DNA of 64,000 nt from Aequorivita xiaoshiensis (GCF_022008395.1 NZ_JAIRBB010000010.1:1-64000), one strand, 5' to 3'. Positions 25,664-34,791 are shown, counted from the stretch's first letter. The notes: generated by a model from the letters alone, not told the origin. Translations and numbers: made by a program.

Positions 25664-25909
25664 ATGCAAAATCACTGTTTCAACATCCTAACCTTTAATC
25701 ATCCACAGGAAGAACTAACACTCTACTTTACCAACCTGTCTGCCGAACAGGCAGGCGTAGAAGATGAAACCCTATCAAGGATAAATCACAGATTAGTACC
25801 TGATGAGGTTATTGAGGAGTTTGGGGAACAGGAACATTATTATACATCATTCACAAAAGAAGTAGACGGTTTTATTTCAGTTACCCAAATGCTATTTATG
25901 ATAGCTTAA
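25664..25909 (+). pseudogene. Truncated N-terminal fragment, possibly of a prokaryotic Argonaute
   Basis: 81 codons starting 15 nt after hsdR. The segments FNILTFNHPQEELTLYFTN near the start and PDEVIEEFGEQEHYYTSF further on resemble the N-terminal strand-rich region of long Bacteroidota Argonaute/Piwi proteins as I recall them. This is a weak, memory-based assignment. The frame ends abruptly after Ser-Val-Thr-Gln with unrelated residues and a stop. A REP-like palindrome sits in frame (reading LSAEQAG), where it probably was inserted. Even if the family is wrong, its short size and the inserted repeat mark it as a broken gene. Confidence 0.4.
25735..25755. repeat. REP-like palindrome inserted in frame in a coding remnant
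   Basis: CCTGTCTG and CAGGCAGG form an 8-bp stem with one G-T pair and the loop CCGAA. It is a degenerate relative of the 16253-16276 element. Its length keeps the reading frame open through the repeat. Confidence 0.6.
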
Positions 25910-26058
25910 ACCAAGCAGAGAGGGATTGGTAAATAAAATTAAATTTTAAAAAATGAGAAATCCCTAAAAAGTCAAGTAAAATCAGATTAAACGAAAAGTA
26001 ATGGAGTAATCCATTTTACTTTAAACAAAATAAAATTACAAAATACAAAACTAAATAG

Positions 26059-26066
26059 TATTTTTG
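26059..26066 (+). promoter_or_regulatory. -7 box (TATTTTTG) ahead of the higB remnant
   Basis: TATTTTTG matches TAnnTTTG and ends 16 nt before the first codon of the HigB-like frame. No good TTG partner is visible about 19 nt upstream, so the promoter may itself be weakened. Confidence 0.35.
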
Positions 26067-26082
26067 TATTAAATTAATTTTC

Positions 26083-26349
26083 AAGCGAATTGTTACTTAT
26101 AAGAGAATTAAAGTATTTTCAGAAAAACACGCTGATTCTGAAACACCTTTAAATTTCTGGTATCACACAATTACAGCAAATGAATGGAAGAACCTAAATG
26201 AGTTAAAAAGAACTTTTAATAGTGTTGATTATGTAGGTAACCATAGATATGTATTCAACATTAAAGGAAATGATTATAGGCTTGTTGCTATAGTTTCGTT
26301 TAATGAACAGAAGCTTTACATTCGGTTCATTGGTACACATAAGGAATAT
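26083..26349 (+). pseudogene. HigB-family toxin gene lacking a start codon and its antitoxin
   Basis: An open frame of 89 codons reads KRIVTYKRIKVFSEKHA, then LNFWYHTITANEWKNLNELK, VGNHRYVFNIKGNDYRLV and LYIRFIGTHKEY. This is nearly the whole HigB mRNA interferase (RelE fold, normally ~95-100 residues). Where HigB proteins start with Met-Arg-Ile/Val-Ile/Val there is AAG-CGA-ATT-GTT, so the ATG seems to have become AAG by one substitution. No alternative ATG exists in frame upstream. The 3' end is cut at Glu-Tyr by the junction with an IS256 transposase remnant, which also replaced the expected downstream higA antitoxin. A non-AUG start cannot be excluded. Confidence 0.75.
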
Positions 26350-26796
26350 GCGTGGTCCACCAGATCAGGAATGCTTGCAGGTACGTTGTATGGAAGGATA
26401 AAAAAGCCTTTACCGCTGACATGAAGCATATATATAATGCGCCCAACCAAGATGCCGCCAAAATGGCCTTAGCGGATTTTGCCCAAAAATGGGACGGAAA
26501 ATATTCCTATGCCATAAAGAGCTGGCGGGACAACTGGGAAGAGCTCATGGTGTTCTATGAGTTCCCCCTTGGAGATCCGGAAGATCATATACACCACAAA
26601 CCTGATAGAGAACCTGAACGGGAAAATAAGAAAGTACACTAAGAACAAACTTTCCTTCCCAACGGACGACGCCGTGATGAAATCCGTATATTTGGCAGTG
26701 CGTGAAGCAACCAAAAAATGGACTATGCCTATCAGGAATTGGGGTATTATTTTAAATCAGTTCCTAACGATCTATGAAAAAAGGGTCAGACTTTAA
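26350..26796 (+). pseudogene. IS256-family transposase, 5'-truncated and frameshifted
   Basis: The C-terminal ~150 residues of an IS256-type (mutator-like) transposase are present: CVVHQIRNACRYVVWKDKK, then [37 protein letters not shown] and [16 protein letters not shown]. The frame shifts near 26568, between FYEFPL and the continuation IRKIIYTTN. The N-terminal ~250 residues, including the first catalytic Asp residues, are missing. It is therefore dead. The junction with the HigB remnant at about 26350 shows that a deletion joined the two. Confidence 0.9.
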
Positions 26797-26847
26797 AAAA
26801 GTCCAACCCCTGTTATTTTAAACTTACACACTTAGCGGGATAGTGTC
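26350..26847 (+). mobile_element. Right part of an IS256-family insertion sequence
   Basis: The transposase tail is followed by a non-coding end which, read inward on the minus strand, begins GACACTATCCCGCTAAGTG, a plausible IS256-type terminal inverted repeat. The left end and target duplication are gone. It is the only recognisable insertion sequence in the window. Confidence 0.75.
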
Positions 26848-26876
26848 TTAAGTTACTATTAATTAATATTTATTTT

Positions 26877-29477
26877 TTACTTTAAAATTAATTTTCCGTT
26901 TTGGATAATTTGAGAAGAATTTTTTAGTTTATATGTATATAATCCACCCTTAAGTGTTTGACTTCTCGGGATCGAAAACAAGGACTTTCCCTCCACCTGG
27001 GACTTACTCACCAGTTTTCCTAAACTATCATATAGAAAAAACTCAATATTACCATTTGGTAACTTTCCATAGGTGTTTTTAAAATTAATATGATCATCTA
27101 CTGGATTTGGATAAACAGTATAGGGGTTTAATGTATTATTAATCGTTATCTGCTGGACTCCTAATTCAGTATCTTTAAAAAGACTTACTTGGTCTATATT
27201 AAACTGACCTATTGCTGCCATTTTTCCATCTGAAGAAATGTCGAAATAATGGGACGCTAATGTTGGTAGCGAATATTCTTCTAAAGATCCACTTGTGTTA
27301 ACTTCTAGCATATTTTCTCCATTACTAAACCTTTGGTTTGTAATAGTAAATTTCCTGTTAAAATCTTTTGCAACCCGAACTGCAATAGGGTCTGAAGGTG
27401 CATAATTGATATCCTCTACAAACTCAAGATCACTAATTGAAAATCTCTGTATAACTTGATCTTCTCTAGAAGTTACCCAAAATGACTCACTGTGAGGGTC
27501 ATATTCAATACGCGTTGGACCAGCTGCTGAAGAATATTTATTTAACAAACTCCAAATACCATCACTTTTTTCTAAAATTGCAATTTCATCACTGTACTTT
27601 AAGGTAACAGCTGCAAATTCACCTAAGGAAGAGTTTTTGGTAATAGAAATGTGTAACGGGTACTCTGCGACTGATATTGTATTTACGATAGTGTGAGAAT
27701 TAAGATCAATAATATTAATTTCATTAGAAGAACCTGCTGCAAGTAAACCATACTGGCCATCTTGTGTGATTTCAAATGAACCATGTAAAACGTAATAATT
27801 ATAAAAATATAAACTTGCTTTTCCAGTACTAAAAGTAGAAATCAAAGAGCTATTCGTTCCATCTAAAGAGATTACTCCAATATTATCAACACCTCCTACA
27901 CCTGCTACATTGCTTACGTAAGCAATATCATCACCTGGAAGGATAAAAACTTGGTTTGGTCCACTCCCGCCACTACTAACAGTAGCTACTATTTCAGCAG
28001 TTTGAAGATCAATGATAACTACCTCGTCATTAATCCTGTCCGGTACTACGGCATAATTGCCATCTGAGGTAATATCGAGACTAGCTACACTATACGTATT
28101 TAAATCAATAATACTTTCAAGTGTTTCAGTTTCAACATCTATAATTGACACGCTACCAGAAAGAGAATTTGCTGTAATTATTTTCGACCCATCTGGGGTG
28201 AACTTAACAAGGGAAGGTACATCTGCTTCAAGCTCAGACCCAGTAAATTGTTTACCTTCTTTTGTTATTTGGGAAGGTGTAGAAAGGTCATAAAAATTAA
28301 TCCACTCAAAAAATAAAGGTGTAGAGGCAGCAACTGTGCCATTGGCGCTTATAGCCCCAAGCTGTATTTGTTCATTTGAGAGAGTTCCTAAAATAGTTCC
28401 TGTATTTGAATCAATAGTACTTAAAATCGAACCTCCTGCAACAAATGTTTCCCCATTATTCGTACTTGCCAGCCAGTTTGGTCTATTGTTTAAATTTATA
28501 AAGTCAAAAGTTTCTGTTTCAAAATCTATCAGTGCCGAACTATTTTGTGATGTTGCAACCAATGCTTTGCTTCCATCCATATTAATTGCGGCTGGACCAA
28601 ATGTAAACGAAACACCTTGTGGTATAGAAACTTGTTTTGTAAAGGATTGAGTAGCTACATCTACTTGTGTAACCACATCATCCATTGTCTCATAACCCAC
28701 AATTTTAGTCCCGTCTCCACTTAGGGCAAGTTGCCTTGTATCTTTTGCCTCTACAATAGTTGCAGTAACAGCTCCGGTGTCAATATCAAAAAACTTTAAA
28801 CCATCTGAAGAAGCTCCATTAACCACAAACTCCTCGTCATCTGTAATCTTGAAATTTCTATAAGAGTTTACCTTACGGTTATGGCCTGAAGCAGTTGAAT
28901 TTAAATGAATAGCAACAGGAAAATTAGAAATGGTATTTATTACGGTGAGGGTATTCAAATTTATTACTTCTGCAACATCATCTGTATCACAACCAACAAT
29001 TGCAATATTTCCTACTCTGCTAATTTCAACTGGGGCCGGATAGGAAGAAACTGGAATAATGGTTTGCACTGAAAAATCTGAAATATTTATAACATATACC
29101 TCATTACTCAAACTACAAGTTACCAAGGCATATTCATCTGAAAAATCTATTCCGAAGGGAAATTCACCAACTTCGATATTTTGAATTATATCACGACTGT
29201 CAACATCTATAACAGTAACATTATTAGTAGATCTATTTACTGTCCAAATTTGAGTGCCATCCGGAGAAAATTTAAATTGACCAAATGTATCGCCCTCAAC
29301 TAAATCACCAGAATTTAAGTGGGATATACTTGGAGAGAATTCCGGCATCGGCGGTATAGAAATAGCGGTTTCTTCATATATATGAACAACTTGACTTCCA
29401 TCTTGAGAGCCTTGAGCAAGTAATGAGAAAAAGGGAGTAAATAAGAATAACGTAATTATTGTATAAAAAGATCTCAT
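26877..29477 (-). CDS. Exported YVTN-type beta-propeller protein with T9SS sorting domain
   Basis: 866 residues. A signal peptide (1-21, ending LLAQ) leads into a long series of ~40-residue blade-like repeats with the pattern N-x-V-x-V-I-D, such as NNVTVIDVDSRDII, GSVSIIDVETETLES and DEVVIIDLQTAEIVA. This is typical of YVTN/cytochrome-d1-like beta-propellers, probably two or more propellers in series. The last ~80 residues (YPNPVDDHINFKN, LYDSLGKLV, GLYTYKL, KLILK) form a type A Por/T9SS C-terminal sorting domain, so the protein should be exported by type IX secretion and attached to the surface. Its neighbour upstream is another T9SS cargo protein. The ligand is unknown. Confidence 0.85.
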   Translation of the reverse strand: MRSFYTIITLFLFTPFFSLLAQGSQDGSQVVHIYEETAISIPPMPEFSPSISHLNSGDLVEGDTFGQFKFSPDGTQIWTVNRSTNNVTVIDVDSRDIIQNIEVGEFPFGIDFSDEYALVTCSLSNEVYVINISDFSVQTIIPVSSYPAPVEISRVGNIAIVGCDTDDVAEVINLNTLTVINTISNFPVAIHLNSTASGHNRKVNSYRNFKITDDEEFVVNGASSDGLKFFDIDTGAVTATIVEAKDTRQLALSGDGTKIVGYETMDDVVTQVDVATQSFTKQVSIPQGVSFTFGPAAINMDGSKALVATSQNSSALIDFETETFDFINLNNRPNWLASTNNGETFVAGGSILSTIDSNTGTILGTLSNEQIQLGAISANGTVAASTPLFFEWINFYDLSTPSQITKEGKQFTGSELEADVPSLVKFTPDGSKIITANSLSGSVSIIDVETETLESIIDLNTYSVASLDITSDGNYAVVPDRINDEVVIIDLQTAEIVATVSSGGSGPNQVFILPGDDIAYVSNVAGVGGVDNIGVISLDGTNSSLISTFSTGKASLYFYNYYVLHGSFEITQDGQYGLLAAGSSNEINIIDLNSHTIVNTISVAEYPLHISITKNSSLGEFAAVTLKYSDEIAILEKSDGIWSLLNKYSSAAGPTRIEYDPHSESFWVTSREDQVIQRFSISDLEFVEDINYAPSDPIAVRVAKDFNRKFTITNQRFSNGENMLEVNTSGSLEEYSLPTLASHYFDISSDGKMAAIGQFNIDQVSLFKDTELGVQQITINNTLNPYTVYPNPVDDHINFKNTYGKLPNGNIEFFLYDSLGKLVSKSQVEGKSLFSIPRSQTLKGGLYTYKLKNSSQIIQNGKLILK

Positions 29478-29512
29478 AAATTTGAATTAAAATTAATAAT
29501 TTAACTGTTTTT

Positions 29513-31603
29513 TTATTCTTTAATTAACTTTTCTGAAAAGGTCTTTCCGTCAATTGTAATTTGAATGAAATATAGACCTTGACTAAGGTCAGAAACATTT
29601 AACGTCACATATTGGCTTTTTGGTTTTTGCATAAATACCCTTTGACCCAAAGAGTTATAAAGTTCTATATTATCTATAACTTCTTGTGAGTTTAAAAATA
29701 CATTAGTGCCTGAAGGGTTAGGATAGAGAACTAAACCAGCATTACTAAATTCATCAACACCAAGAGTTGTACACACCACATTAGCCTCCCAACCCTCTCC
29801 CGTAAGGGTCGCATTGGAAACAAAGGTTACGAACAGACTCCCATCTGGATTATCTGCTGTAAAAATCCCTGGACTTCGTACACCATCAGCACCCGTTAAC
29901 TCTGGAGCCATAGTATCGATACCGTTATAGATCCGTAAGAAGTCGTTTGATTCTATATCGACGAAAGTGAAATCAAGGCTAACGATATTCTCTGATGTCT
30001 CGGGTGAGATCAAGAATGAATAGTCTTCATTATTTTGATAAGATCCGTTAGAACCTCCTGTATCAAAAAAAGTATCGCCACAAATCGGTGTCGTCATTTC
30101 TGTTTCAAAGGTGATTTTAAGCCTAGAGGAAAAACCGTCGGCATCACAATCTGCTGAAATATAGGCATCATAGTTGGAAGATCCGATAAGATTAGTAGCG
30201 GTTCCCGTTGTAATTCCTGCCGGAAGATACTCCGTATAAATAGGGGTGTCAACATCAGGGTCATCGCCTTCATTAAATACAGAAAGTATATAGCCAATTA
30301 CTGTGTTACCAATGGCATCCCAGCTAAACTCTGCTGTTGTATCTGTAATGTTAAGAATCGTAAAGTTTTCTGGAGCTGGGCATGTTATTAAATTGTTCTT
30401 GTACAATTTCGTAGTCTTAACCCCATCCCTTTGTCCTGCTAAAATCACGTCTTGATCTCCATCTCCATCCAAATCTGAAAATTGTACTGCAGCAAATCCT
30501 AAATTTTCAAAGGGTAAATTATTAATCTCGCTAAAAGTTCCTGTTCCGTCATTGGCATAAAAGCTTGTAAATACTGGGCCAGCATTATTTTGACCGGTAA
30601 TGATAACATCTTGATCTCCGTCCTCATCTGCATCTACAAAAGTAGTAGTACTAAATTGAGCTCCTTCGAAATTTGTCCCTGTCACCTCACTAAAATTGCC
30701 GGCACCATCATTAGAATATAATACTGAAATACGTTGCGTATCAGGATCCTGTCCAGTTATGAGCAAATCTGGATCATTATCTCCATCAATATCTGCAAAA
30801 GCAATAGAACCTAAATATATAGGTATAAAAGGGCTCTCTGTACTTAAACTAAAATTACCTGATCCATCATTAACATATAAATTTGTAGTTCCTGTAAAGG
30901 TGCTATTAAGCCCAGTTAAAACAAAGTCTTGATCACCATCTCCATCCACATCGGCAAAAGCAACCGAACTTAAAGCAACATCTTCAAATGATGTTCCCGA
31001 ATCTAAAGAGTAAGCTCCTGTTCCATCATTGATGTATAATTTTGTAACTCCTTGAAGCGGCGCAATCTGTCCCGTAATCAGTACGTCTGGATCGCCATCT
31101 CCATCAACATCAGCAAAATTGATAGTTGCTCTAGAAACTCCGACAAAGGGTGTGTCTATTACTTCAGTAAAATTTCCAGTACCATCGTTAATATAGAGCT
31201 TAGTAATAGCTTCGAAAGCACTGTTTTCACCTGTAAGCAATAAATCCTGATCTCCATCATTATCTATATCCATAAACTCTGTTCTACTAAATTTAACTGG
31301 GTCGAAAGGAATATTAGCTATTTCAGTAAAACTACCTGTGCCATCATTAGCATATAGCTTAGTCACTGTTTCTTCATTATTATCTTCACCAGTGAGGAGG
31401 AAATCTTGATCACCATCATTATCAATATCTGCAAAAGATATATCGCCGACACTTACTCCAACAAAAGACGTTCCTATGACTTCTTCAAAATCTATTGATT
31501 GTGCATTAACAATAATTGGTGATATGAGAAATATACCTAATAATATTACAAAATTTTTAAAGTAATTAAGAGATGATTGAAAACTAAATAAGTGTAATTG
31601 CAT
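29513..31603 (-). CDS. Exported FG-GAP/VCBS-repeat protein with FN3, CUB and T9SS sorting domains
   Basis: 696 residues from the ATG at 31603, which opens directly on the signal peptide (ending VNAQ); an earlier start adds eight residues. Seven FG-GAP/VCBS-like repeats follow, each ~50 residues with a calcium-binding-type loop D-x-D-x-D-G-D (e.g. DIDNDGDQD, DVDGDGDPD) and the phrase LYxNDGTGxF. Then come a fibronectin type III-like domain starting CPAPENF, a CUB-like domain (CGDTFFDTGGSNGSY to the next Cys), and a T9SS sorting domain (LYPNPSGTNVFLNS to FSEKLIKE). A surface adhesin is the likely role. The repeats are also nearly identical at DNA level and could recombine. 35 nt separate it from the next T9SS gene, so they are probably co-transcribed. 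Confidence 0.88.
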   Translation of the reverse strand: MQLHLFSFQSSLNYFKNFVILLGIFLISPIIVNAQSIDFEEVIGTSFVGVSVGDISFADIDNDGDQDFLLTGEDNNEETVTKLYANDGTGSFTEIANIPFDPVKFSRTEFMDIDNDGDQDLLLTGENSAFEAITKLYINDGTGNFTEVIDTPFVGVSRATINFADVDGDGDPDVLITGQIAPLQGVTKLYINDGTGAYSLDSGTSFEDVALSSVAFADVDGDGDQDFVLTGLNSTFTGTTNLYVNDGSGNFSLSTESPFIPIYLGSIAFADIDGDNDPDLLITGQDPDTQRISVLYSNDGAGNFSEVTGTNFEGAQFSTTTFVDADEDGDQDVIITGQNNAGPVFTSFYANDGTGTFSEINNLPFENLGFAAVQFSDLDGDGDQDVILAGQRDGVKTTKLYKNNLITCPAPENFTILNITDTTAEFSWDAIGNTVIGYILSVFNEGDDPDVDTPIYTEYLPAGITTGTATNLIGSSNYDAYISADCDADGFSSRLKITFETEMTTPICGDTFFDTGGSNGSYQNNEDYSFLISPETSENIVSLDFTFVDIESNDFLRIYNGIDTMAPELTGADGVRSPGIFTADNPDGSLFVTFVSNATLTGEGWEANVVCTTLGVDEFSNAGLVLYPNPSGTNVFLNSQEVIDNIELYNSLGQRVFMQKPKSQYVTLNVSDLSQGLYFIQITIDGKTFSEKLIKE

Positions 31604-31909
31604 TTTAAAATTGTTTTTAATTAACATTAAAGGTTAAAAATAAATTTTTATCACAAAAAAATTAAAAAAACCAGTATTACAAATAATACATTCTAAACTT
31701 TCGCCAGCGGTATTTGTCCATTCAATTTCTGACACGTGAGTGAACAAAAAACAGAGAAAATAGAAAAATCAGTTTTAGTAATAATTTGTTTAACATGAAT
31801 GGCAATTTCCAAATAAAGAACCTTTTCAGTCCTAAGAATAGACGGAAAAAAGGGGACATAAGCTTGAAAAAAAGGGACTGGAAGAATAAAAGGTAAGTAT
31901 TTATGCAGG

Positions 31910-33586
31910 CTATACTTTAAGTAAGTAATTAAATAAGGAAATGCTTTTGTTCAAATTCATTTTCTCAACAATACGCTGCCTTCTTTTTTTACTCGCCTCA
32001 TAAGTAATGTTTAAAATAATGCTAATTTCTTTTATACTTAAATTCATATAAATATAGCACATAAAACGTATATCATTTGCCGTGAGTTCGGGATGTTTTT
32101 CTTTTAAGCGTTTAATAAAGTTCGGGTTAACCTTTTCAAAATGTTTTATAAAATCGTCCCGTTGCATATCTGTTTTTAAAAAGCTTTTAATGGCTTTTAT
32201 ATGTTTGATTGCTTCTTTATTATTTTTTATTGTATTATTGGATTCAAAGGAATCAATAATTTCCTGGATAAGTTCATTTCTATTTGAAAGATAGAGGGCT
32301 TTTGCAGAGAGTTCTCTATTTTTTTCCGCAATCTCGTGTTTTAGTTTTTCTTGTTTTAGTTTATTTGTCTCTAATTGCTGTTCCGCCAATGCATGCTCTT
32401 GCTTTGCTTCTTTTAAAGCTAATGAAGTGATCTCTGACTGTTGCTTTTGCTTTATAGTCCTATTTTGAAAACCTTTATAGATTGAAATAAGAAGCACAAT
32501 ACCAAGTAATACTAGTAAAATAAAAAAGCTTCTTTCCTTTTGGTGTTGTTCTTTTTTAAAACTCAGCTCTTTTTTATTAGCGATCAATTCGCTTTGATAT
32601 TCTTGGACTTTAAATTTTACTTTGCTTATCTCATAAAGCTTTCTGTTTACTGAAGCTGAAAATGAATCTTTTGTTTTTATAACAGAGTCTCTATACTGGT
32701 ATGCTTTTTTAAATTCATTTTTTTGTGCGTAAAGTTCTGCTATTTTTTTATATAAAGAAATGTAATCAATCAACTCATCAGCTGCTCTTACGGACTTATT
32801 TGCATATAAGATAGCAAGATCTATTTCTCCATTTTGCTCATGAATAGCTGTTAAAAGTTTGTACATACAAGTAACACATTCGTTTCGATACTCCTTAAAT
32901 ATTCCAGCCTTAAAATCAATATATAATTTTTCTGCCAGAGTATTGGCAAGTTTTGTCTGTTTGGTCTTCATTAAAACACTTATATAGGTCGCTCTTCCAA
33001 AGAAGTTGGTTTGGTGGTTAATCCCATATTTTTTTACTTCCAGTAATTTATTCAAACTTTTATTAGGGTTTCCAAGTCTAGAATACGCTACAGCAATATT
33101 ATTAATAATAACATTCCTTGTATCTTCATCTTCAATCTTATGAAAATTTGCAAGGTTTTCAGCTTTAAGATGATATTTTAAAGCATCAGTGGTTTTGTTT
33201 TCTTTAAAATATAATTCTCCTATATTTATCAATGGATGAATTCCTTTAACTGATAGATTTTGTTGTTGTTGTGTAATGTTATAAGCTTCATGAAAATATG
33301 CTATCGCTTCACCATAATGTGAATTATAGCGATATAATAGCCCAATCTGATTTTTTATTTGCCAAAGTTTATCATCCCATTGATTTTCTTCTGCAATGAG
33401 TTGCGCCTTTAATAGTTTTTCGAATGCAATTACATCATTATGTCGATTGGTATCTTCTACAGCCTCATCAATTAATTGTTGGCACACTTTTTTGGTGCCT
33501 TCCAAAGGTTTTAAATCGAAATTTTGTATTCCCCATACAGAATGGTCAACTAAAATAAGGAGAAGGGTAAGGAAAACGGTACGCAT
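31910..33586 (-). CDS. TPR-repeat membrane protein with C-terminal LuxR-like HTH
   Basis: 558 residues from the ATG at 33586. It has an N-terminal signal/anchor, then about six TPR-type helical repeats (e.g. GEAIAYFHEAYNI, DALKYHLKAENLA, KKAYQYRDSVIK), a transmembrane helix near 355-375 (SFFILLVLLGIVLLISIY), a coiled coil rich in Lys, Glu and Gln, and a C-terminal helix-turn-helix (DIRFMCYIYMNLSIKEISIILNI and YEASKKRRQRIVEKM). This layout is a common Bacteroidota regulator type in which periplasmic TPRs sense a signal and the cytoplasmic HTH controls transcription. It may regulate the two T9SS genes just downstream on the same strand; that is inference from position. Confidence 0.83.
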   Translation of the reverse strand: MRTVFLTLLLILVDHSVWGIQNFDLKPLEGTKKVCQQLIDEAVEDTNRHNDVIAFEKLLKAQLIAEENQWDDKLWQIKNQIGLLYRYNSHYGEAIAYFHEAYNITQQQQNLSVKGIHPLINIGELYFKENKTTDALKYHLKAENLANFHKIEDEDTRNVIINNIAVAYSRLGNPNKSLNKLLEVKKYGINHQTNFFGRATYISVLMKTKQTKLANTLAEKLYIDFKAGIFKEYRNECVTCMYKLLTAIHEQNGEIDLAILYANKSVRAADELIDYISLYKKIAELYAQKNEFKKAYQYRDSVIKTKDSFSASVNRKLYEISKVKFKVQEYQSELIANKKELSFKKEQHQKERSFFILLVLLGIVLLISIYKGFQNRTIKQKQQSEITSLALKEAKQEHALAEQQLETNKLKQEKLKHEIAEKNRELSAKALYLSNRNELIQEIIDSFESNNTIKNNKEAIKHIKAIKSFLKTDMQRDDFIKHFEKVNPNFIKRLKEKHPELTANDIRFMCYIYMNLSIKEISIILNITYEASKKRRQRIVEKMNLNKSISLFNYLLKV

Positions 33587-33900
33587 CAATACTTGGATTT
33601 TACCGAGAAAAGATATAAAATATTAGTGAGAAAGAAACTGCAATTATGTCTAGCTTCCTATTATAACTTTAACTTTTTATAATTTTTTTTACTAGTGTCC
33701 GATTAAATTAATTAAAACGAATGACACGCCAATAATAGCAAAGGGTTTAAGAGATTTTATAATATGGCACCTTGCGTTAAGGTTTTTTATTTTTTAATGG
33801 CCTAAGCGAAGTTTGCGTTAAAAAATAATGTGAGTGGAGGGTTAAGCAAACTAGCGCCAGCTATATTTGACATGGATATTGGGTTTGTTTAGCGACTTTA

Positions 33901-33921
33901 ATATACTGAATTTCAGTATAT
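33901..33921. promoter_or_regulatory. Perfect 21-nt palindrome (arms ATATACTGAA / TTCAGTATAT)
   Basis: Two perfect 10-nt arms surround a single T. An odd-centred palindrome of this length is a strong candidate operator for a dimeric regulator. The nearest downstream gene is the first gene of the metal island, almost 500 nt away; the divergent TPR-HTH regulator starts about 315 nt to the left. The binding protein is unknown. Confidence 0.55.
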
Positions 33922-34195
33922 TAACCAATATCTTTTTTTTGTTTTATTCAACTAAATAGTTTCACCCAACGGGTTCATAACAATGTATCCTATGAAAAGC
34001 ACTAATCCCGATCTTCAAAAGTAATATTTTTATTTCAATTATCTCATAATGATTATTTTGGAGTGTTTAACTGTTGGCAATCCTCTCCTGTTTGCTGAAT
34101 GATTGTCAACATTTAAATACTTATAACTTGCTCCGCATCCTATATGTGATCAACCCATAATGGTCGTCACCAGCATCTGTATGATTTCCACCAAT

Positions 34196-34297
34196 TGCCT
34201 TCAGTCGCTTTGTTTTACTCATTCGTGCCTCATTCTCTACAATCACCCACTTCCAGCAACGCGCAGCAAGAGTAGCCCACCATTCATTTCCGTTGCA
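34196..34297 (+). repeat. Copy A of a ~100-bp repeat flanking the metal island
   Basis: The 53-nt core (34222-34274, beginning TTCGTGCCTC and ending GCAGCAAGAGTA) differs from copy B (50043-50095) at only two positions and is in the same orientation. Weaker similarity extends on both sides (TTGCYTYCAGTCG to the left, CCGTTGC to the right). Copy A lies just upstream of the first metal-island gene, copies B and C just after the last one. Confidence 0.85.
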
Positions 34298-34395
34298 CTA
34301 CAATTCATTCAGGGCCACACTTGCTATTTCAACTCCTGAGTATCATTATAATTGCACAACCTTTGCACGTAATTATTTGTACATTTGTAGAAATT

Positions 34396-34791
34396 ATGAA
34401 ACTATTCTTTTCCATATCAATGTCTATTTTATTCTTTTTTCAGGGAATTAGCCTTGATATGGACTTTTGTGGACCAATAAAAGAAATTTCAAACATCATT
34501 ACCCATTATCAAGACCATAAAATGTATGGCGACTCTTTCCTTGAATATGTAGTTGAAGATTACATTGACAATGATGCAAAAAATGAAGGGCATCATAATA
34601 ACCCAGATAAGGAGAATACACCAGTTCATTCCCATCATCAATGTTGTCATCCTTTAGTGTTATTTATTACGAACAACAATTCGGCCCTAATCAATCGACT
34701 AAAGTTTGAAGATAAAGAGCCGTTCAATTTATATACAGTTAACTTATATTCCAGATATCTGGAATCTCTCTTCCAACCCCCGCGAGTATAA
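34396..34791 (+). CDS. Small exported His/Cys-motif protein ahead of the RND pump
   Basis: 131 residues from the ATG at 34396 (the frame is open upstream but begins with non-ATG codons). It has an N-terminal hydrophobic signal-like segment (MKLFFSISMSILFFFQG) and a hydrophilic body. The centre contains a likely metal-binding cluster, GHHNN followed by HSHHQCCHP, with five His and two Cys within 12 residues. It is the first gene of the rightward metal-resistance series and lies 118 nt before the RND pump. Small proteins of this kind precede CzcA/CusA genes in other Bacteroidota. A periplasmic metal-binding or sensing role is inferred from composition only. Confidence 0.6.
   Translation: MKLFFSISMSILFFFQGISLDMDFCGPIKEISNIITHYQDHKMYGDSFLEYVVEDYIDNDAKNEGHHNNPDKENTPVHSHHQCCHPLVLFITNNNSALINRLKFEDKEPFNLYTVNLYSRYLESLFQPPRV

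Larger units (their letters stand above)
33587..34395. other. 800-nt intergenic region at the left edge of the metal island
   Basis: No believable gene. It contains an 11-bp A/T inverted repeat (TTATTTTTTAA at 33787-33797 with its complement at 33818-33828), a 21-bp perfect palindrome at 33901-33921, and copy A of the repeat that also occurs at 50.0 and 50.5 kb. A -7 box TACATTTG at 34380-34387 lies 8 nt before the ATG of the first island gene and could make a near-leaderless transcript; I found no well-spaced TTG partner. Confidence 0.6.

Noticed and set aside
33780-33830. TTATTTTTTAA inverted repeat as a terminator
   Set aside because: The stem is entirely A/T with a 20-nt loop, so stability is poor; noted only as part of the intergenic description.
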